Positions 39,310-49,373 of a stretch of DNA of 64,000 nucleotides are shown here, one piece after another. Numbering within the stretch: position 1 is the first letter of the stretch; the number at the start of each line of letters is the position of its first letter. The notes under the pieces were generated by a model. It saw only the letters and a list, made by a program, of their open reading frames with translations, was not told the DNA's origin and did no database searches. Where the stretch lies: contig NZ_CP031946.1 of assembly GCF_003443535.1 (NCBI RefSeq), forward strand, positions 992,001 to 1,056,000. The letters are read 5' to 3'. The stretch comes from Ruegeria sp. AD91A. Lineage in GTDB: Bacteria; Pseudomonadota; Alphaproteobacteria; Rhodobacterales; Rhodobacteraceae. A program made the position numbers and the translations under genes.

Positions 39310-39753
39310 TTCCTATTCTTTTGGGTAGATCAGACTTTCGAAGCGCCGTTTAATCACCCAAAAAAACTAGACGATGCTTCGACTGCCTTTAGATGATCCT
39401 GGAGATCGTTATCAGGAACTTCTTGCGTCGTTTTAAAGTCCAAACCAACGATCCACTTATTTGATCGATCTAGCCCACGAATAGGGCTTGTTTTTCCCGC
39501 AAATGAGTTTGACCGCCTCATATTCACCGAACGTTGTCAGTGGAAAGCGGCAGAGAACCAACAACTCAAGTTATGATATTTCGATTCTAGAATTTGTCAA
39601 AATTTCCTCTTGTACGAACCCAAAAATAGACTTCGTCAAACGTGGAGGAGAAAGAACTGGGCCGACTACTACAGAAAGCGGAGAGAGATATTGGTACGAA
39701 AATCTTCGACCGCTCAAATGCTAAAGTAAACAACGGCTTTGCGCTTGACTAGA
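39310..39753. other. AT-rich stretch without a convincing gene
   Basis: Between the sulfatase promoter region and the transposase-like pseudogene lie about 440 bp of lower GC. The longest frame (39488-39724, plus) has no recognisable family or good ribosome site. I see no terminal inverted repeats or duplicated target here. It is probably degraded mobile-element or foreign DNA. Confidence 0.5.
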
Positions 39754-41490
39754 TTAGAAACTGAAGAGATTCCGATCATAGACGAAGCCCTTTGCAATAC
39801 CGAGCTTCATAGCTGGGCTCTTGTGTTCTTTTACCATGAGGTCGGTGTAGTTATGGGCAAACCTCAGGATATCCACCAGCTTCATGACCATAACCGGATT
39901 GTAGTACTGCTTGTAGTACCACAGGCTTTTGCGGCCCGAGGTTGACAAGCCACGCTCAAATCCCATGACCTTGGTCCGTGCCCGAGCGTGATACATGTCT
40001 ACCGGATGCGTTCCCGCCCGAACTGCGAACTGGGCCATCTGGGCATAGTCTAATCGTGTCGGGTCAGTGCGGAAAATCACCCGCTTATGCGGCTCATTAA
40101 TGAAGTGGAACGGATAGTGAATGCCGGCCGTTTCAGACTGACCGGTATGATCCATTAGGAGCTCCCTGATATCGGAGAGTGCCATATTGCCAAAGGAGGC
40201 TTCCAAAAGGTACTCCATGGCGCCGTCCTGTGGCCTGGAGACAGCCTGATCACCACCTCCAGGCAAGAACCCTGCCTGACGCATCAAATGCTCCGCGCGC
40301 TCAAACTCCCTGTTACCATCAGTCACAAACCCCAGGCGCCGCGGATGGCTTTCATTCTTTGCTATGGTGACGTCTGCAATCCGCACCAAGCTCTTCTGCA
40401 CTTCATTTTAAACACAGCCAAAAAGGCTGAAGAGACACCCGTATCGCGGTCAACTGAAAAGTTCAGCAGTCGATACTTCTTACCGATCTTCTTCTTGAGC
40501 AGCATGATATGCGCAAACTCGGCCGCGTCTTGTCGAACCCTCGCGGCCTTCTCAAGGAGCCTGATATCGTCATCAAGCTCTCTAGGCTTTTTGTTACGGT
40601 GCCACCTACTTGATTTTGGGTTGGTCGCCTCGTGTCGTTTGCAAATGAACTCGATGTACTCACTGGCAAACCAAATCCGAGCTTTCTCTCGCATAGAACG
40701 AGGCTTGTCTTTGTCACCGACAATGTCCATCGCCTTTTCGACGGCAAGCGGGTGAATGTCGGGATCAACATCTGTTGTAGACGCGATGACATACTTGCTA
40801 TCATTGTGGACGGTGCACATTTGGCGCACTTCTACAAGTTTACGAATACCTTTGTCAGGCCAGTTCACCTGAAGGATATGTGTGTCCGTGGCGAAGTGAG
40901 GACTATTTCCTTCAAATACTTCGGGAAGTCGCTTCTCCCGCTCTGCTGCAAAGGCTTGGCATTGCTCGTGGATGAAGTCGATCTTCGAATAGACTTCCGG
41001 AAGTGATGTATCGAGGTATCGTGAGATAGCTGAAAGCGTCACGCCATTAACCAGCGATCTAAAGACTTTTCCATTTAGATCTCTACGTTTTTGTCGCCTC
41101 GTCGAGCGACCAATCGAAAAGGTCTTCTTGCACGCTCTGCACTGATATCTTGGATCTCCTTTGGCCGTTTTGCCGAACTTTCGATACCGGCTGGGCATCA
41201 GCTCAACGGTCGCTCCGTGATTGACACATGCAACACTCGGACAACTTTAATGCTTTGTTCTTCTATTCAGGCGGGAGAGCCTTGCGTATTCTTCCGCCAA
41301 TGCTTTGTTGGATTTGAGGATGCTAGACCGTCCGCAACTTGGGCAAACATAGGTGCGCTCATCTCCAGACCCGCAGACCTTGCCCCGCGCCAAGTTTGAA
41401 CCCGGAGTAGCTGGTCGGTCGCGCCCCTCTCTTGGGTCAGGAAATACGCCGTAAAGGTCACAAAGTGGGTTGCGGCAAAAATTGACTCAG
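39754..41490 (-). pseudogene. Zinc-ribbon transposase-like pseudogene with nonsense and frameshift lesions
   Basis: Reading the minus strand, coding sense can be followed from about 41486 to 39754 (roughly 575 codons). The N-terminus shows zinc-binding pairs: CRNPLCDLYGVFPDP, YVCPSCGRSSIL, then, after an in-frame TAA at 41249-41247, SCPSVACVNHG and YQCRACKKTFSIG. The middle has an RNase H-like strand pattern (FATDTHILQVNW, SKYVIASTTDVDPD). At 40409-40406 an A-run appears one base short, and the frame continues as NEVQKSLVRIADVTIAKN to a stop at 39754. A ZnF-plus-DDE transposase or related mobile protein is likely; the exact family is not recognised. The start codon also seems lost. Confidence 0.7.
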
Positions 41491-41756
41491 AAACCTCCAG
41501 GCAGGCGAGGAAGCCGAGTTCTTATTTTGTTCGCAGATTTTGCGAAGCCTTCTCGGGTTCCGGCACGTCACAAGCTCATATTTCTAACGAAAACGACCAG
41601 CGGCCTAGCTGCTGGTCGAAAGCTCGTCAACATTTACCTATAGTGGCTTGACGTCGGGCCGCCTTGTTTCATTCGGGCACACCTCTGCTGTGGACACTCC
41701 TCTGACGGGGGGATAAACCTGCGGAGACCAAGATTTACGTGCGCCGAGAGAGCCCT
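41491..41756. promoter_or_regulatory. Region upstream of alaS with a hairpin
   Basis: This gap between the pseudogene and alaS holds GACCAGC (41595-41601) pairing with GCTGGTC (41611-41617). Read on the minus strand the hairpin is followed by GTTTTCGTT, so it may be a leftover terminator; on the plus strand it lies about 140 bp before alaS. The alaS promoter must lie here, but I cannot place it with confidence. Confidence 0.4.
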
Positions 41757-44429
41757 ATGCCAACCCTGAACGACATCCGATCGACCTTTCTGAACTACTT
41801 TGAAAAACAGGGGCATGAGGTCGTGGCGTCCAGCCCGCTGGTTCCGCGCAACGACCCTACGCTTATGTTCGTCAATTCGGGCATGGTGCAGTTCAAGAAC
41901 CTGTTCACCGGCCTGGAAACACGTGACTACAAGCGCGCCACCACAGCGCAGAAATGTGTGCGTGCTGGCGGCAAGCATAACGACCTCGACAATGTGGGCT
42001 ACACTGCGCGCCACCATACATTCTTCGAGATGTTGGGGAACTTTTCGTTCGGTGATTACTTCAAACACGAAGCGATCCCGTTCGCGTGGGAACTGATCAC
42101 CAAGGAATTCGGAATCGACAAGAACCGCCTGCTTGCTACGGTTTATCATACTGATGACGAGGCGTTTGAAATTTGGAAAAAGGTCGGTGTTCCCGAAGAC
42201 CGGATCATCCGCATCGCCACCAGTGACAATTTCTGGCAGATGGGTCCGACCGGCCCCTGCGGCCCGTGTACCGAAATCTTCTACGATCATGGCGACCACA
42301 TCTGGGGTGGCCCTCCGGGATCGGCCGAAGAGGATGGCGATCGATTCATTGAAATCTGGAACGTCGTTTTCATGCAGAACGAGCAGTTTGAAGACGGCTC
42401 GATGGTCGAACTCGACATGCAATCGATCGATACGGGCATGGGGCTCGAGCGCATCGGTGCATTGTTGCAGGGCAGCCATGACAATTATGACACCGATCTG
42501 TTCAAGGCACTGATTGAAGCGTCGGCCGATGCGACTGGCGTGGATCCTTACGGGGATCAGAACGTGCACCACCGTGTGATTGCAGACCACTTGCGTTCGA
42601 CCTCGTTCCTGATTGCGGATGGCGTGATGCCGAGCAATGACGGCCGCGGTTATGTTCTGCGTCGCATTATGCGTCGTGCCATGCGCCATGCTCACCTGTT
42701 GGGCGCCAAGGATCCGGTCATGCACCGACTCGTACCGTCACTCGTACAACAAATGGGTGGGCACTATTCAGAGTTGACCCAGGCACAGCCATTGATTGAA
42801 GAGACTTTGTTGCTTGAAGAAACCCGCTTCAAGCAGACGCTGGATCGGGGGCTGAAGCTGCTTGACGACGAAGTATCTGGCCTTTCCGAGAGTGCGCCAT
42901 TATCCGGTGAAGCGGCCTTTAAGCTGTACGACACTTATGGCTTCCCGCTGGACCTGACTCAGGATGCGCTGCGTGAGAAGGGCCGGACGGTTGATACAGA
43001 CGGTTTTGACGCGGCGATGGCAAAACAGAAGGCCAAGGCACGAGCTGCCTGGGCGGGGTCGGGTGAAGCTGCTGATCAGGCAGTCTGGTTCGATGTTCTG
43101 GATACCGCCGGGGCGACCGACTTCCTTGGCTATGACACCGAGAAGGCTGAAGCTCAGGTTGCTGCTTTGGTTGTTGACGGCGCTTTGGTTGAAAAGATCG
43201 ATGCGGGTGACAGCGGCTGGGTCGTGGTGAACCAGACCCCATTCTACGGCGAGGCAGGTGGCCAGGTCGGTGACACTGGCGAGTTGCGGCGCCTTGAAGA
43301 TCGCGATCACCTCAGCCGGGTGGAGGACAGCAGGAAATTCGCCGATGGGAAGGTCTATGCACATAAGGTGACGGTCGTCAGCGGTGCTGTGTCAAAAGGT
43401 GATGCTGTCGAGCTGGAAGTCGATCATGCGCGCCGCACTGCAATCCGGGCCAACCACTCGGCCACGCACCTGCTGCACGAAGCACTACGGGAAACGCTGG
43501 GCGACCACGTAGCGCAGCGCGGCTCGCTGAATGCGGCCGATCGTTTGCGGTTCGACTTCAGCCATTCCAAAGCGCTGAGTCTTGAGGAAATCCAGAAAGT
43601 CGAACGTGAGGTGAACGACTTCATCCGCCAGAACTCGGCTGTCGAGACACGGGTCATGACACCAGATGATGCGCGCAAACTGGGCGCGCAGGCATTGTTC
43701 GGTGAAAAATACGGTGACGAGGTTCGTGTTGTTTCGATGGGCAAGGCGTCCACGGGCAAGGGCCATGATGGCGAGACATGGTCGATTGAACTGTGTGGCG
43801 GTACCCATGTGCGCCAGACGGGCGACATTGGCACGTTTGTCGTGATGGGGGACAGCGCAAGCAGCGCTGGCGTACGGCGCATCGAAGCGCTGACCGGGGA
43901 TGAAGCTTTTCGGTACCTTTCGGCGCAGGATCAACGCCTTGCACAGGTGGCGTTGGAACTGAAGGCGCAGCCGGACGATGTGGTGGCACGCGTGAAGAGC
44001 CTGTTGGAAGAACGCAAGTCACTGCAGAATGAAGTGGCTCAGTTGCGTCGTGATCTTGCGATGTCCGGCGGGGCCGGGAAGGGTGGTGGCGCCGAGGCAC
44101 GTGATGTGAACGGAGTGAAGTTCATGGCACAGGCCCTCAGCGGTGTATCCGGGAAAGATCTTCCGGCATTGATCGACGAACACAAGGCTCGACTTGGGTC
44201 AGGTGCGGTGCTGCTTATCGCGGATACAGGCGGCAAGGCTGCGGTTGCGGCCGGCGTTACCGAAGACCTGACAGGGACCATTTCGGCGGTCGACCTGGTC
44301 AAGGCCGCCGTGGTGGAATTGGGCGGCAAAGGCGGTGGCGGTCGTCCGGATATGGCTCAGGGCGGCGGCAAGGACGCGTCGAATGCGGATGCGGCGATCA
44401 AGGCCGCAGAACAGGTTTTGGGAGGATAA
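41757..44429 (+). CDS. alaS: Alanyl-tRNA synthetase
   Basis: 890 residues, close to the usual 875-885. The N-terminal catalytic core has [39 protein letters not shown] and FHIEQ-equivalent [16 protein letters not shown]. The editing domain shows [20 protein letters not shown] (HxxxH zinc/editing motif) and [19 protein letters not shown] (CxxxH). The C-terminal coiled-coil and Gly-rich C-Ala region follow ([16 protein letters not shown]). ATG 41757 is preceded by GAGAG; a further in-frame ATG at 41739 adds six residues. Adjacency to recA is usual in alphaproteobacteria, here interrupted by accessory DNA. Confidence 0.97.
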   Translation: MPTLNDIRSTFLNYFEKQGHEVVASSPLVPRNDPTLMFVNSGMVQFKNLFTGLETRDYKRATTAQKCVRAGGKHNDLDNVGYTARHHTFFEMLGNFSFGDYFKHEAIPFAWELITKEFGIDKNRLLATVYHTDDEAFEIWKKVGVPEDRIIRIATSDNFWQMGPTGPCGPCTEIFYDHGDHIWGGPPGSAEEDGDRFIEIWNVVFMQNEQFEDGSMVELDMQSIDTGMGLERIGALLQGSHDNYDTDLFKALIEASADATGVDPYGDQNVHHRVIADHLRSTSFLIADGVMPSNDGRGYVLRRIMRRAMRHAHLLGAKDPVMHRLVPSLVQQMGGHYSELTQAQPLIEETLLLEETRFKQTLDRGLKLLDDEVSGLSESAPLSGEAAFKLYDTYGFPLDLTQDALREKGRTVDTDGFDAAMAKQKAKARAAWAGSGEAADQAVWFDVLDTAGATDFLGYDTEKAEAQVAALVVDGALVEKIDAGDSGWVVVNQTPFYGEAGGQVGDTGELRRLEDRDHLSRVEDSRKFADGKVYAHKVTVVSGAVSKGDAVELEVDHARRTAIRANHSATHLLHEALRETLGDHVAQRGSLNAADRLRFDFSHSKALSLEEIQKVEREVNDFIRQNSAVETRVMTPDDARKLGAQALFGEKYGDEVRVVSMGKASTGKGHDGETWSIELCGGTHVRQTGDIGTFVVMGDSASSAGVRRIEALTGDEAFRYLSAQDQRLAQVALELKAQPDDVVARVKSLLEERKSLQNEVAQLRRDLAMSGGAGKGGGAEARDVNGVKFMAQALSGVSGKDLPALIDEHKARLGSGAVLLIADTGGKAAVAAGVTEDLTGTISAVDLVKAAVVELGGKGGGGRPDMAQGGGKDASNADAAIKAAEQVLGG

Positions 44430-44430
44430 G

Positions 44431-44718
44431 ATGGCGGCACTTTGGATTGCACACGTAACGGTGACTGATGCTGAGGCGTACGGAAAATACGCCGAGTTGG
44501 CTGGACCAGCCATTGCCAAGCACGGGGGAGCCTTCATCGCCCGTGCCGCGCGTTATGTTCAGTTGGAAGGCAAGGAACGACCACGTAATGTCGTCGCCCG
44601 GTTCCCATCGCTTGAAGCAGCGGTCGAGTGTTACAATTCGGATGATTATCAGCAGGCACTGAGTCACGCACGCGAGGCAAGTGAACGTGAATTGGTTGTG
44701 GTTGAAATCACAGAGTGA
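44431..44718 (+). CDS. DUF1330 family protein
   Basis: 95 residues of the dimeric alpha/beta-barrel type: AALWIAHVTVTDAEAYGKYA, GGAFIARAARYVQLEG, RNVVARFPSLEAAVECYNSD and YQQALSHAREASERELVVVE follow the DUF1330 pattern closely. Function of the family is unknown. ATG 44431 starts one base after the alaS stop with GAGGATAAG upstream, so it is cotranscribed with alaS and ended by a strong terminator. Confidence 0.85.
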   Translation: MAALWIAHVTVTDAEAYGKYAELAGPAIAKHGGAFIARAARYVQLEGKERPRNVVARFPSLEAAVECYNSDDYQQALSHAREASERELVVVEITE

Positions 44719-44807
44719 TCGCCAGGGTTTCACGACTTGAAACGTCGTTTGCCGTAGAGTCTGGCAACGAATAGGCAATCATCTGCTTATGTCACAATCG
44801 ATCAAGG

Positions 44808-44844
44808 AAACTCAGCCCGCAAACATGGGCTGAGTTTAATTTTA
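44808..44844 (+). terminator. Terminator of the alaS-DUF1330 transcript
   Basis: AAACTCAGCCC (44808-44818) pairs with GGGCTGAGTTT (44827-44837), 11 bp, followed by AATTTTA. Confidence 0.85.
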
Positions 44845-45088
44845 CATTATTGCAGGCACTTACGTGACTTTGGTGTCGCAGATTTTAGAGCTTCGCGCCC
44901 GAATTGTGGCCGCGCCATCCAATTTCTTGCGCGAAAAGGTCAGATTAGCGGACGAAATTTCGCCCTTTTTCCCCTTCAACTTTTTAGGTGATTGCTTGGG
45001 CAGGGTTGTTCGCAGATAGTTTCATGAATCGGAATGCGACCCTGTTTGACGTGCGATCGTGCGAAAAACACCGGATTGGGGTACAGGC
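44845..45088. other. Intergenic region before the cysteine protease gene
   Basis: About 240 bp without a credible frame. It must hold the promoter of the following gene; I see no recognisable operator. Confidence 0.4.
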
Positions 45089-45712
45089 ATGAAACACTTT
45101 ACAAATCTGGCCAAACGGATTGGTTCCAGACTTTTGCCGGTTTCGGTGCGGGTCGTCAGCATCTGTGTTTTAGGCATCTGCACCTTTGCCATGACCTCGG
45201 TCGCGCATGCGTCCGGGAACGGGTTTATCCCAAGTGTCGCGTCTTCACCACCTCCGTCCGGAGCCGCCAACTTGTGCGCTCAATACAATTGGGCCTGCGC
45301 AGGAAAGCGATCCGTATCCTTGTCCAGTCAGCAAGAACTGAAGGTTGTCGAACAAATTAACCGGCGTGTGAACAGGTCGACCCGCGAAGTCACCGATCAA
45401 TCTCAGTACAAAACGACCGAGCGATGGGCGCTGCCCACCGCCAGGGGCGGTGATTGTGAGGACTTCGCGCTGTTGAAGAAAAGAGACTTGATCCATGCGG
45501 GGGTCGATCCAAGCAAACTCTTGATCGCTACTGTTCTGGACACGCGCCGGGTGCCTCATGCGGTGCTGGTGTACCGCTCTTCAAACGGTGATTTGGTTTT
45601 GGACAACCTCACAAACCGTATCAAACCCTGGACAGCGACGCGGTACCTGTTTCTTCGTATGCAAGACCCGAACCGGCCCGGAAGTTGGGTTGGTGTTTAC
45701 GGGCATAGCTGA
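45089..45712 (+). CDS. Bacterial transglutaminase-like cysteine proteinase (BTLCP, LapG-type, PF06035)
   Basis: 207 residues from ATG 45089. A signal-like hydrophobic segment (VVSICVLGICTFAMTSVAHA, residues about 22-41) predicts export. The catalytic triad is visible: Cys in ARGGDCEDFALLKKRDLI, His in TRRVPHAVLVYRSS, Asp in DLVLDNLTNRIKPW. LapG proteases cut giant adhesins at the cell surface under c-di-GMP control, but many alphaproteobacterial members lack a LapD/adhesin partner. Here the adjacent convergent gene encodes a secreted Gly/Glu-repeat protein. Confidence 0.87.
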   Translation: MKHFTNLAKRIGSRLLPVSVRVVSICVLGICTFAMTSVAHASGNGFIPSVASSPPPSGAANLCAQYNWACAGKRSVSLSSQQELKVVEQINRRVNRSTREVTDQSQYKTTERWALPTARGGDCEDFALLKKRDLIHAGVDPSKLLIATVLDTRRVPHAVLVYRSSNGDLVLDNLTNRIKPWTATRYLFLRMQDPNRPGSWVGVYGHS

Positions 45713-45787
45713 GGAAAACTGAAAACCTTTTTTGAGAAAGTGAATACCGGTGCAATCGAATCTTGCACCGGTATTTTTGCTTCCACA

Positions 45788-46507
45788 CTAGAACGTTTCG
45801 CCGCCGCCTTCACCTTCGCCGCCGCCTTCACCTTCGCCGCCGCCTTCACCTTCGCCGCCGCCTTCGCCGCCGCCTTCACCTTCGCCGCCGCCTTCGCCGC
45901 CGCCTTCACCTTCGCCGCCGCCTTCGCCGCCGCCTTCACCTTCGCCGCCGCCTTCGCCGCCGCCTTCACCTTCGCCGCCGCCTTCGCCGCCGCCTTCACC
46001 TTCGCCGCCGCCTTCACCTTCGCCGCCGCCTTCACCTTCGCCGCCGCCTTCGCCACCGCCGCCGCCTTCGCCGCCGCCTTCGCCACCGCCTTCGTTTTCA
46101 CCACCAGTGCCACCGCCTCCAGCGCCAGTGGTGCCAGCTCCACCGCCTGAACCGCCGCCACCACCGAAAGCGGGGCTGCTGTCGGCAGTCTCATCAGACG
46201 GACCATCACCGGACCGCTGATCACTTGCGCCGATCGATGCTGTCGGAAAATCAGAAAGCAAGTCTGCAAGTGGCGTACATTCAGCTCCGACACGCGCAAG
46301 AATTTGATCGAAATCGTGCCGGCGTTGAATGTATCGGATCATACCCGATGTTACAGCGTCGCACTCACACAGAACCTGCGCGGACGCAGCGGATTGTCTG
46401 GCCGTTTGAATCGTACACGTCCCGGCTGCGAATGCTTCGCCAGTGGGCGAAAACAAAAAGGTAGTGGCTACAAAAAAAAGCGGGATACTGCTTGATTGGA
46501 CGCCCAT
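45788..46507 (-). CDS. Secreted Gly/Glu-repeat protein
   Basis: 239 residues with a start signal GGAG seven bases before ATG. A signal peptide (residues 1 to about 28, ending GEAFAAG) is followed by a globular-looking segment of about 80 residues with four Cys (TCTIQ, VLCECDAV, AECTPL). From about residue 113 the protein is Gly-rich, and the last hundred or so residues are repeats of GGGEGGGEGE and GGGEGE, with no aromatic residues until the final TF. The negative charge suggests a calcium- or metal-binding, surface or matrix protein, which is inference. Opposite-strand frames across the repeat are shadows. Confidence 0.72.
   Translation of the reverse strand: MGVQSSSIPLFFVATTFLFSPTGEAFAAGTCTIQTARQSAASAQVLCECDAVTSGMIRYIQRRHDFDQILARVGAECTPLADLLSDFPTASIGASDQRSGDGPSDETADSSPAFGGGGGSGGGAGTTGAGGGGTGGENEGGGEGGGEGGGGGEGGGEGEGGGEGEGGGEGEGGGEGGGEGEGGGEGGGEGEGGGEGGGEGEGGGEGGGEGEGGGEGGGEGEGGGEGEGGGEGEGGGETF
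45799..46092. repeat. Tandem GC-rich repeat array (18-, 12- and 30-bp units)
   Basis: The array mixes 18-bp units (GCCGCCGCCTTCACCTTC on plus) with 12-bp units (GCCGCCGCCTTC). A 30-bp composite encoding ten residues is repeated five times without change in the middle. All units keep the reading frame of the Gly/Glu protein. Copy number is likely to vary between strains. Confidence 0.92.
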
Positions 46508-46546
46508 TGGAAACTCCTCGAAACTCGATATTCAACTACGTGTTCA

Positions 46547-46581
46547 TATGAACCACCGATGCGCCGGTGTTTATGAACCAC
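46547..46581. repeat. Direct repeat with hairpin upstream of the Gly/Glu-repeat gene
   Basis: TATGAACCAC occurs at 46547-46556 and 46572-46581, 25 bp apart, with CACCG..CGGTG pairing in between. It lies 40-75 bp before the gene start and may be a regulator site. The rest of 46508-46696 holds nothing I can recognise. Confidence 0.4.
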
Positions 46582-46684
46582 GTCACACAACTGGCATATT
46601 TTCACCTTAAATGGGTCTCAATCACAATATGTGGAATGGGTGAGTGGGAAAATCTTAATGCAACTTAAAGCAGAAAGAATATTC

Positions 46685-46717
46685 TTTTCAAAAGAAAACC
46701 GGGCGTATTGCCCGGTT
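46685..46717 (-). terminator. Terminator of typA
   Basis: On the minus strand, AACCGGGC and GCCCGGTT (46697-46717) form an 8-bp stem with a 5-base loop, followed by TTCTTTT. It is about 90 bp beyond the typA stop. Confidence 0.75.
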
Positions 46718-46805
46718 GCCCATTTTTCATCTTTTGTCCGTTTGGACGCAAAAATGCCACACTGAGGCAATTGTTTCTGATTGCGACGGCGGGTTGCCCG
46801 AATGA

Positions 46806-48623
46806 TCAGGCCGACTTGGCCATCCGCTTCCGTTCGTGAGGATCGAGAAAGCGCTTACGCAGGCGTACAGCGTTGGGTGTGACCTCGACCAGTTCATCGT
46901 CGTCAATATACGCAATCGCCTCTTCCAGTGAGAACTGAATGTGGGGTGTCAGGCGAACGGCGTCGTCTGAACCGCTGGCGCGTACGTTGGTCAGTTTCTT
47001 GCCTTTCAGCGGGTTCACTTCCAGATCATTGTCGCGAGAATGCTCACCTATCACCATGCCTTGATAGACATCCGTTTGGGGGCCGACAAACATCCGACCA
47101 CGCTCCTCGAGGTTCCAGAGGGCATAAGCCACGGCCTGACCTTTTTCCATCGAGATCAGAACGCCCGCCCGACGCCCCGGGATCTGACCTTTGTGCGGAG
47201 CCCAGTCGTGGAACACGCGGTTCAATACGCCCGTACCGCGCGTGTCGGTCAGGAACTCGCCGTGATAGCCGATCAGGCCGCGGGACGGTACGTGGGCAAT
47301 GATGCGGGTCTTGCCAGCACCTGCGGGGCGCATTTCGACTAACTCACCTTTGCGTGCGCCGGTGATCTTTTCGATCACCGAGCCGGAGTATTCATCATCC
47401 ACGTCGATGGTGACTTCCTCGATGGGTTCCAGACGTTGCCCGTTTTCTTCGCGGAACAAAACCTGCGGGCGCGAGATGCTGAGTTCGAAACCCTCACGGC
47501 GCATGTTCTCGATCAGAACACCCATCTGCAATTCGCCTCGGCCTGCGACCTCGAATGCCTCGCCGCCGGGCGTGTCGGTGATGCGGATCGCGACATTCGA
47601 TTCGGCTTCTTTCATCAGGCGATCACGGATAACGCGTGACTGAACCTTTTTGCCATCCCGACCGGCCAACGGAGAATCGTTGATCCCAAAAGTAACGGTA
47701 ATCGTCGGCGGGTCGATGGGTTGTGCAGGCAGGGCTTCTTCGACCTGCGGAGCAACAAGGGAATCTGCCACTGTGGCTTTGCTCATGCCTGCGATGGTGA
47801 CGATGTCACCGGCTTCTGCCACGTCGATGGGCTGCTGTGCCAGTCCGCGGAATGCAAGTATTTTCGACGCGCGGAAGTTTTCGATCACCGTTCCATCGCG
47901 GCTGAGCGCCTTGAGGTTGTCGCCTGCCTTAAGAGTGCCGCTTTCCACACGACCTGTCAGAATGCGGCCGATGAACGGATCGCTGCCCAAAGTTGTGGCC
48001 AGCATCCGGAACGGCTCGTCCTTGTGCTCGACCTGCTTGGGGGCAGGGACGTGATCGACGATCAGGTCAAACAGGGCGCTCAGGTCCTTGCGGGGGCCAT
48101 CCAGCTCCATGTCTGCCCAGCCCGAACGGCCCGAGGCGTACATCGCCGGAAAGTCCAGCTGGTCGTCATCGGCACCGAGGTTTGCGAACAGGTCAAAGCA
48201 TTCGTCCAGTGCGCGGTCAGGTTCCGCGTCCGGTTTGTCGACCTTGTTCAGAACCACGATTGGGCGCAAACCCAGCGCCAGGGCCTTGGAGGTCACGAAC
48301 TTGGTCTGCGGCATCGGGCCTTCTGCGGCGTCAACCAGTAGGACAACTCCGTCGACCATGCTGAGAATGCGTTCCACTTCACCGCCGAAATCGGCGTGGC
48401 CGGGTGTGTCGACAATGTTGATGCGGGTGTCTTTCCACTCGACCGACGTTGCCTTGGCCAGAATGGTGATACCACGTTCGCGTTCCAGATCGTTGCTGTC
48501 CATGGCGCGTTCCGCCACGGACTGGTTTTCCCGGAACGCGCCGGATTGTTTGAGCAGCTCATCCACCAGGGTCGTCTTGCCGTGGTCAACGTGAGCGATG
48601 ATTGCGATATTGCGCAGGTCCAT
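46806..48623 (-). CDS. typA: Ribosome-binding GTPase TypA/BipA
   Basis: 605 residues, the normal size. The G domain shows [20 protein letters not shown] (G1), [13 protein letters not shown] (G2), [18 protein letters not shown] (G3) and [15 protein letters not shown] (G4). Domains II, III/V and the BipA C-terminal region follow ([40 protein letters not shown]). BipA is an EF-G-like GTPase important for 50S assembly and stress or low-temperature growth. Stands as a single gene. Confidence 0.96.
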   Translation of the reverse strand: MDLRNIAIIAHVDHGKTTLVDELLKQSGAFRENQSVAERAMDSNDLERERGITILAKATSVEWKDTRINIVDTPGHADFGGEVERILSMVDGVVLLVDAAEGPMPQTKFVTSKALALGLRPIVVLNKVDKPDAEPDRALDECFDLFANLGADDDQLDFPAMYASGRSGWADMELDGPRKDLSALFDLIVDHVPAPKQVEHKDEPFRMLATTLGSDPFIGRILTGRVESGTLKAGDNLKALSRDGTVIENFRASKILAFRGLAQQPIDVAEAGDIVTIAGMSKATVADSLVAPQVEEALPAQPIDPPTITVTFGINDSPLAGRDGKKVQSRVIRDRLMKEAESNVAIRITDTPGGEAFEVAGRGELQMGVLIENMRREGFELSISRPQVLFREENGQRLEPIEEVTIDVDDEYSGSVIEKITGARKGELVEMRPAGAGKTRIIAHVPSRGLIGYHGEFLTDTRGTGVLNRVFHDWAPHKGQIPGRRAGVLISMEKGQAVAYALWNLEERGRMFVGPQTDVYQGMVIGEHSRDNDLEVNPLKGKKLTNVRASGSDDAVRLTPHIQFSLEEAIAYIDDDELVEVTPNAVRLRKRFLDPHERKRMAKSA

Positions 48624-48699
48624 GAGAGGTCAGCCTTTGAACGGGAAGTTGCCGCGCGCATAGCGCGGCGCGACAAAATATACCAGCCCTAACCGTGGA

Positions 48700-49035
48700 T
48701 CAGTGACCAGCAGTCTTGGAAAAGAGGTGAATGATCAGGATTCCCGCCAATATCATGGTAAGTCCAAGTACCGCCGGCCAATCCAGTTTTTGACCGAAAA
48801 CGATGAAACCGATCACGGCGATCAGAAAAATCCCCAGACCTGACCAGATCGCGTAGACAATGCCAACAGGCATGAATTTCAGCGTCAACGCCATGAAGTA
48901 GAAAGCGACTCCGTACCCCACGACCACAAGGACGGACGGCCAAAACCGCGTGAATTGTTGACTGGCCTGCAACGCGGTGGTGCCAATGGTTTCCGCAATA
49001 ACGGCTAGCATCAGATACAGATACGCTTGGGGCAT
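48700..49035 (-). CDS. Small multidrug resistance (SMR/EmrE) family exporter
   Basis: 111 residues, four membrane helices. The membrane-embedded Glu lies in YLYLMLAVIAETIGTTALQA, and AYAIWSGLG-like VYAIWSGLGIFLIAVIGFIV is the conserved third-helix stretch. Members work as antiparallel dimers exchanging protons for quaternary cations, guanidinium or polyamines. ATG 49035 has GAGGA six bases upstream; a longer frame from 49107 is less likely. Confidence 0.9.
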   Translation of the reverse strand: MPQAYLYLMLAVIAETIGTTALQASQQFTRFWPSVLVVVGYGVAFYFMALTLKFMPVGIVYAIWSGLGIFLIAVIGFIVFGQKLDWPAVLGLTMILAGILIIHLFSKTAGH

Positions 49036-49216
49036 TTGAATCCTCAAATGGGGAAGACACATCGCGTTGAGCATGAAATTGAAGGTCTGAGCAAGGTAAA
49101 TTTCCATCTCAACCAGGTAGAACGCCAGCCGAGGTCAGGTATACCTTACTGTTCTGAAAATCGAATTAGTGTAATGTTCTCAACATATTTTATCTTTTGT
49201 TAATGAGTATTGAGTG

Positions 49217-49351
49217 ATGACGACATTTTCGAAATCCGTCATATTTGCTTCGGGTCTGATTGTGGTGATTGGGTGGCTTGCTGACGGGGGGTCCGTCGAA
49301 GTTGAAGCAGCCAACATGGTTCAACAGTTTGATGGTAGTAGTGTTTTTTAG
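49217..49351 (+). CDS. Tiny hypothetical protein (44 aa) with one hydrophobic segment
   Basis: ATG at 49217 opens a 44-codon frame ending TAG at 49349-49351, with one hydrophobic stretch (SVIFASGLIVVIGWLA) that may be a signal or membrane helix, then an acidic part (EVEAANMVQQFDGSS). A strong terminator starts 23 bp after the stop, which supports a real short transcript. No family recognised and the ribosome-binding site is weak. Confidence 0.45.
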   Translation: MTTFSKSVIFASGLIVVIGWLADGGSVEVEAANMVQQFDGSSVF

Positions 49352-49373
49352 CGCCGCGCAGAACTAAGCAGGG

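Noticed and set aside
40390..40420. Programmed -1 frameshift in the transposase-like gene
   Set aside because: In the zero frame the sequence reads GTG TTT AAA ATG; a tandem -1 slip would re-pair Lys-tRNA with TAA, and no stimulatory structure is evident. Together with the nonsense codon upstream, decay is the simpler reading.
45799..46092. CRISPR-like array
   Set aside because: The repeats are contiguous without unique spacers, and are in frame within a coding sequence.
45740..46464. Plus-strand Phe/Ala-rich and Arg/Leu-rich frames across the repeat array
   Set aside because: They are forced open by the short-period GC-rich repeat. The minus-strand frame alone has a ribosome site, signal peptide and non-repeat domain.
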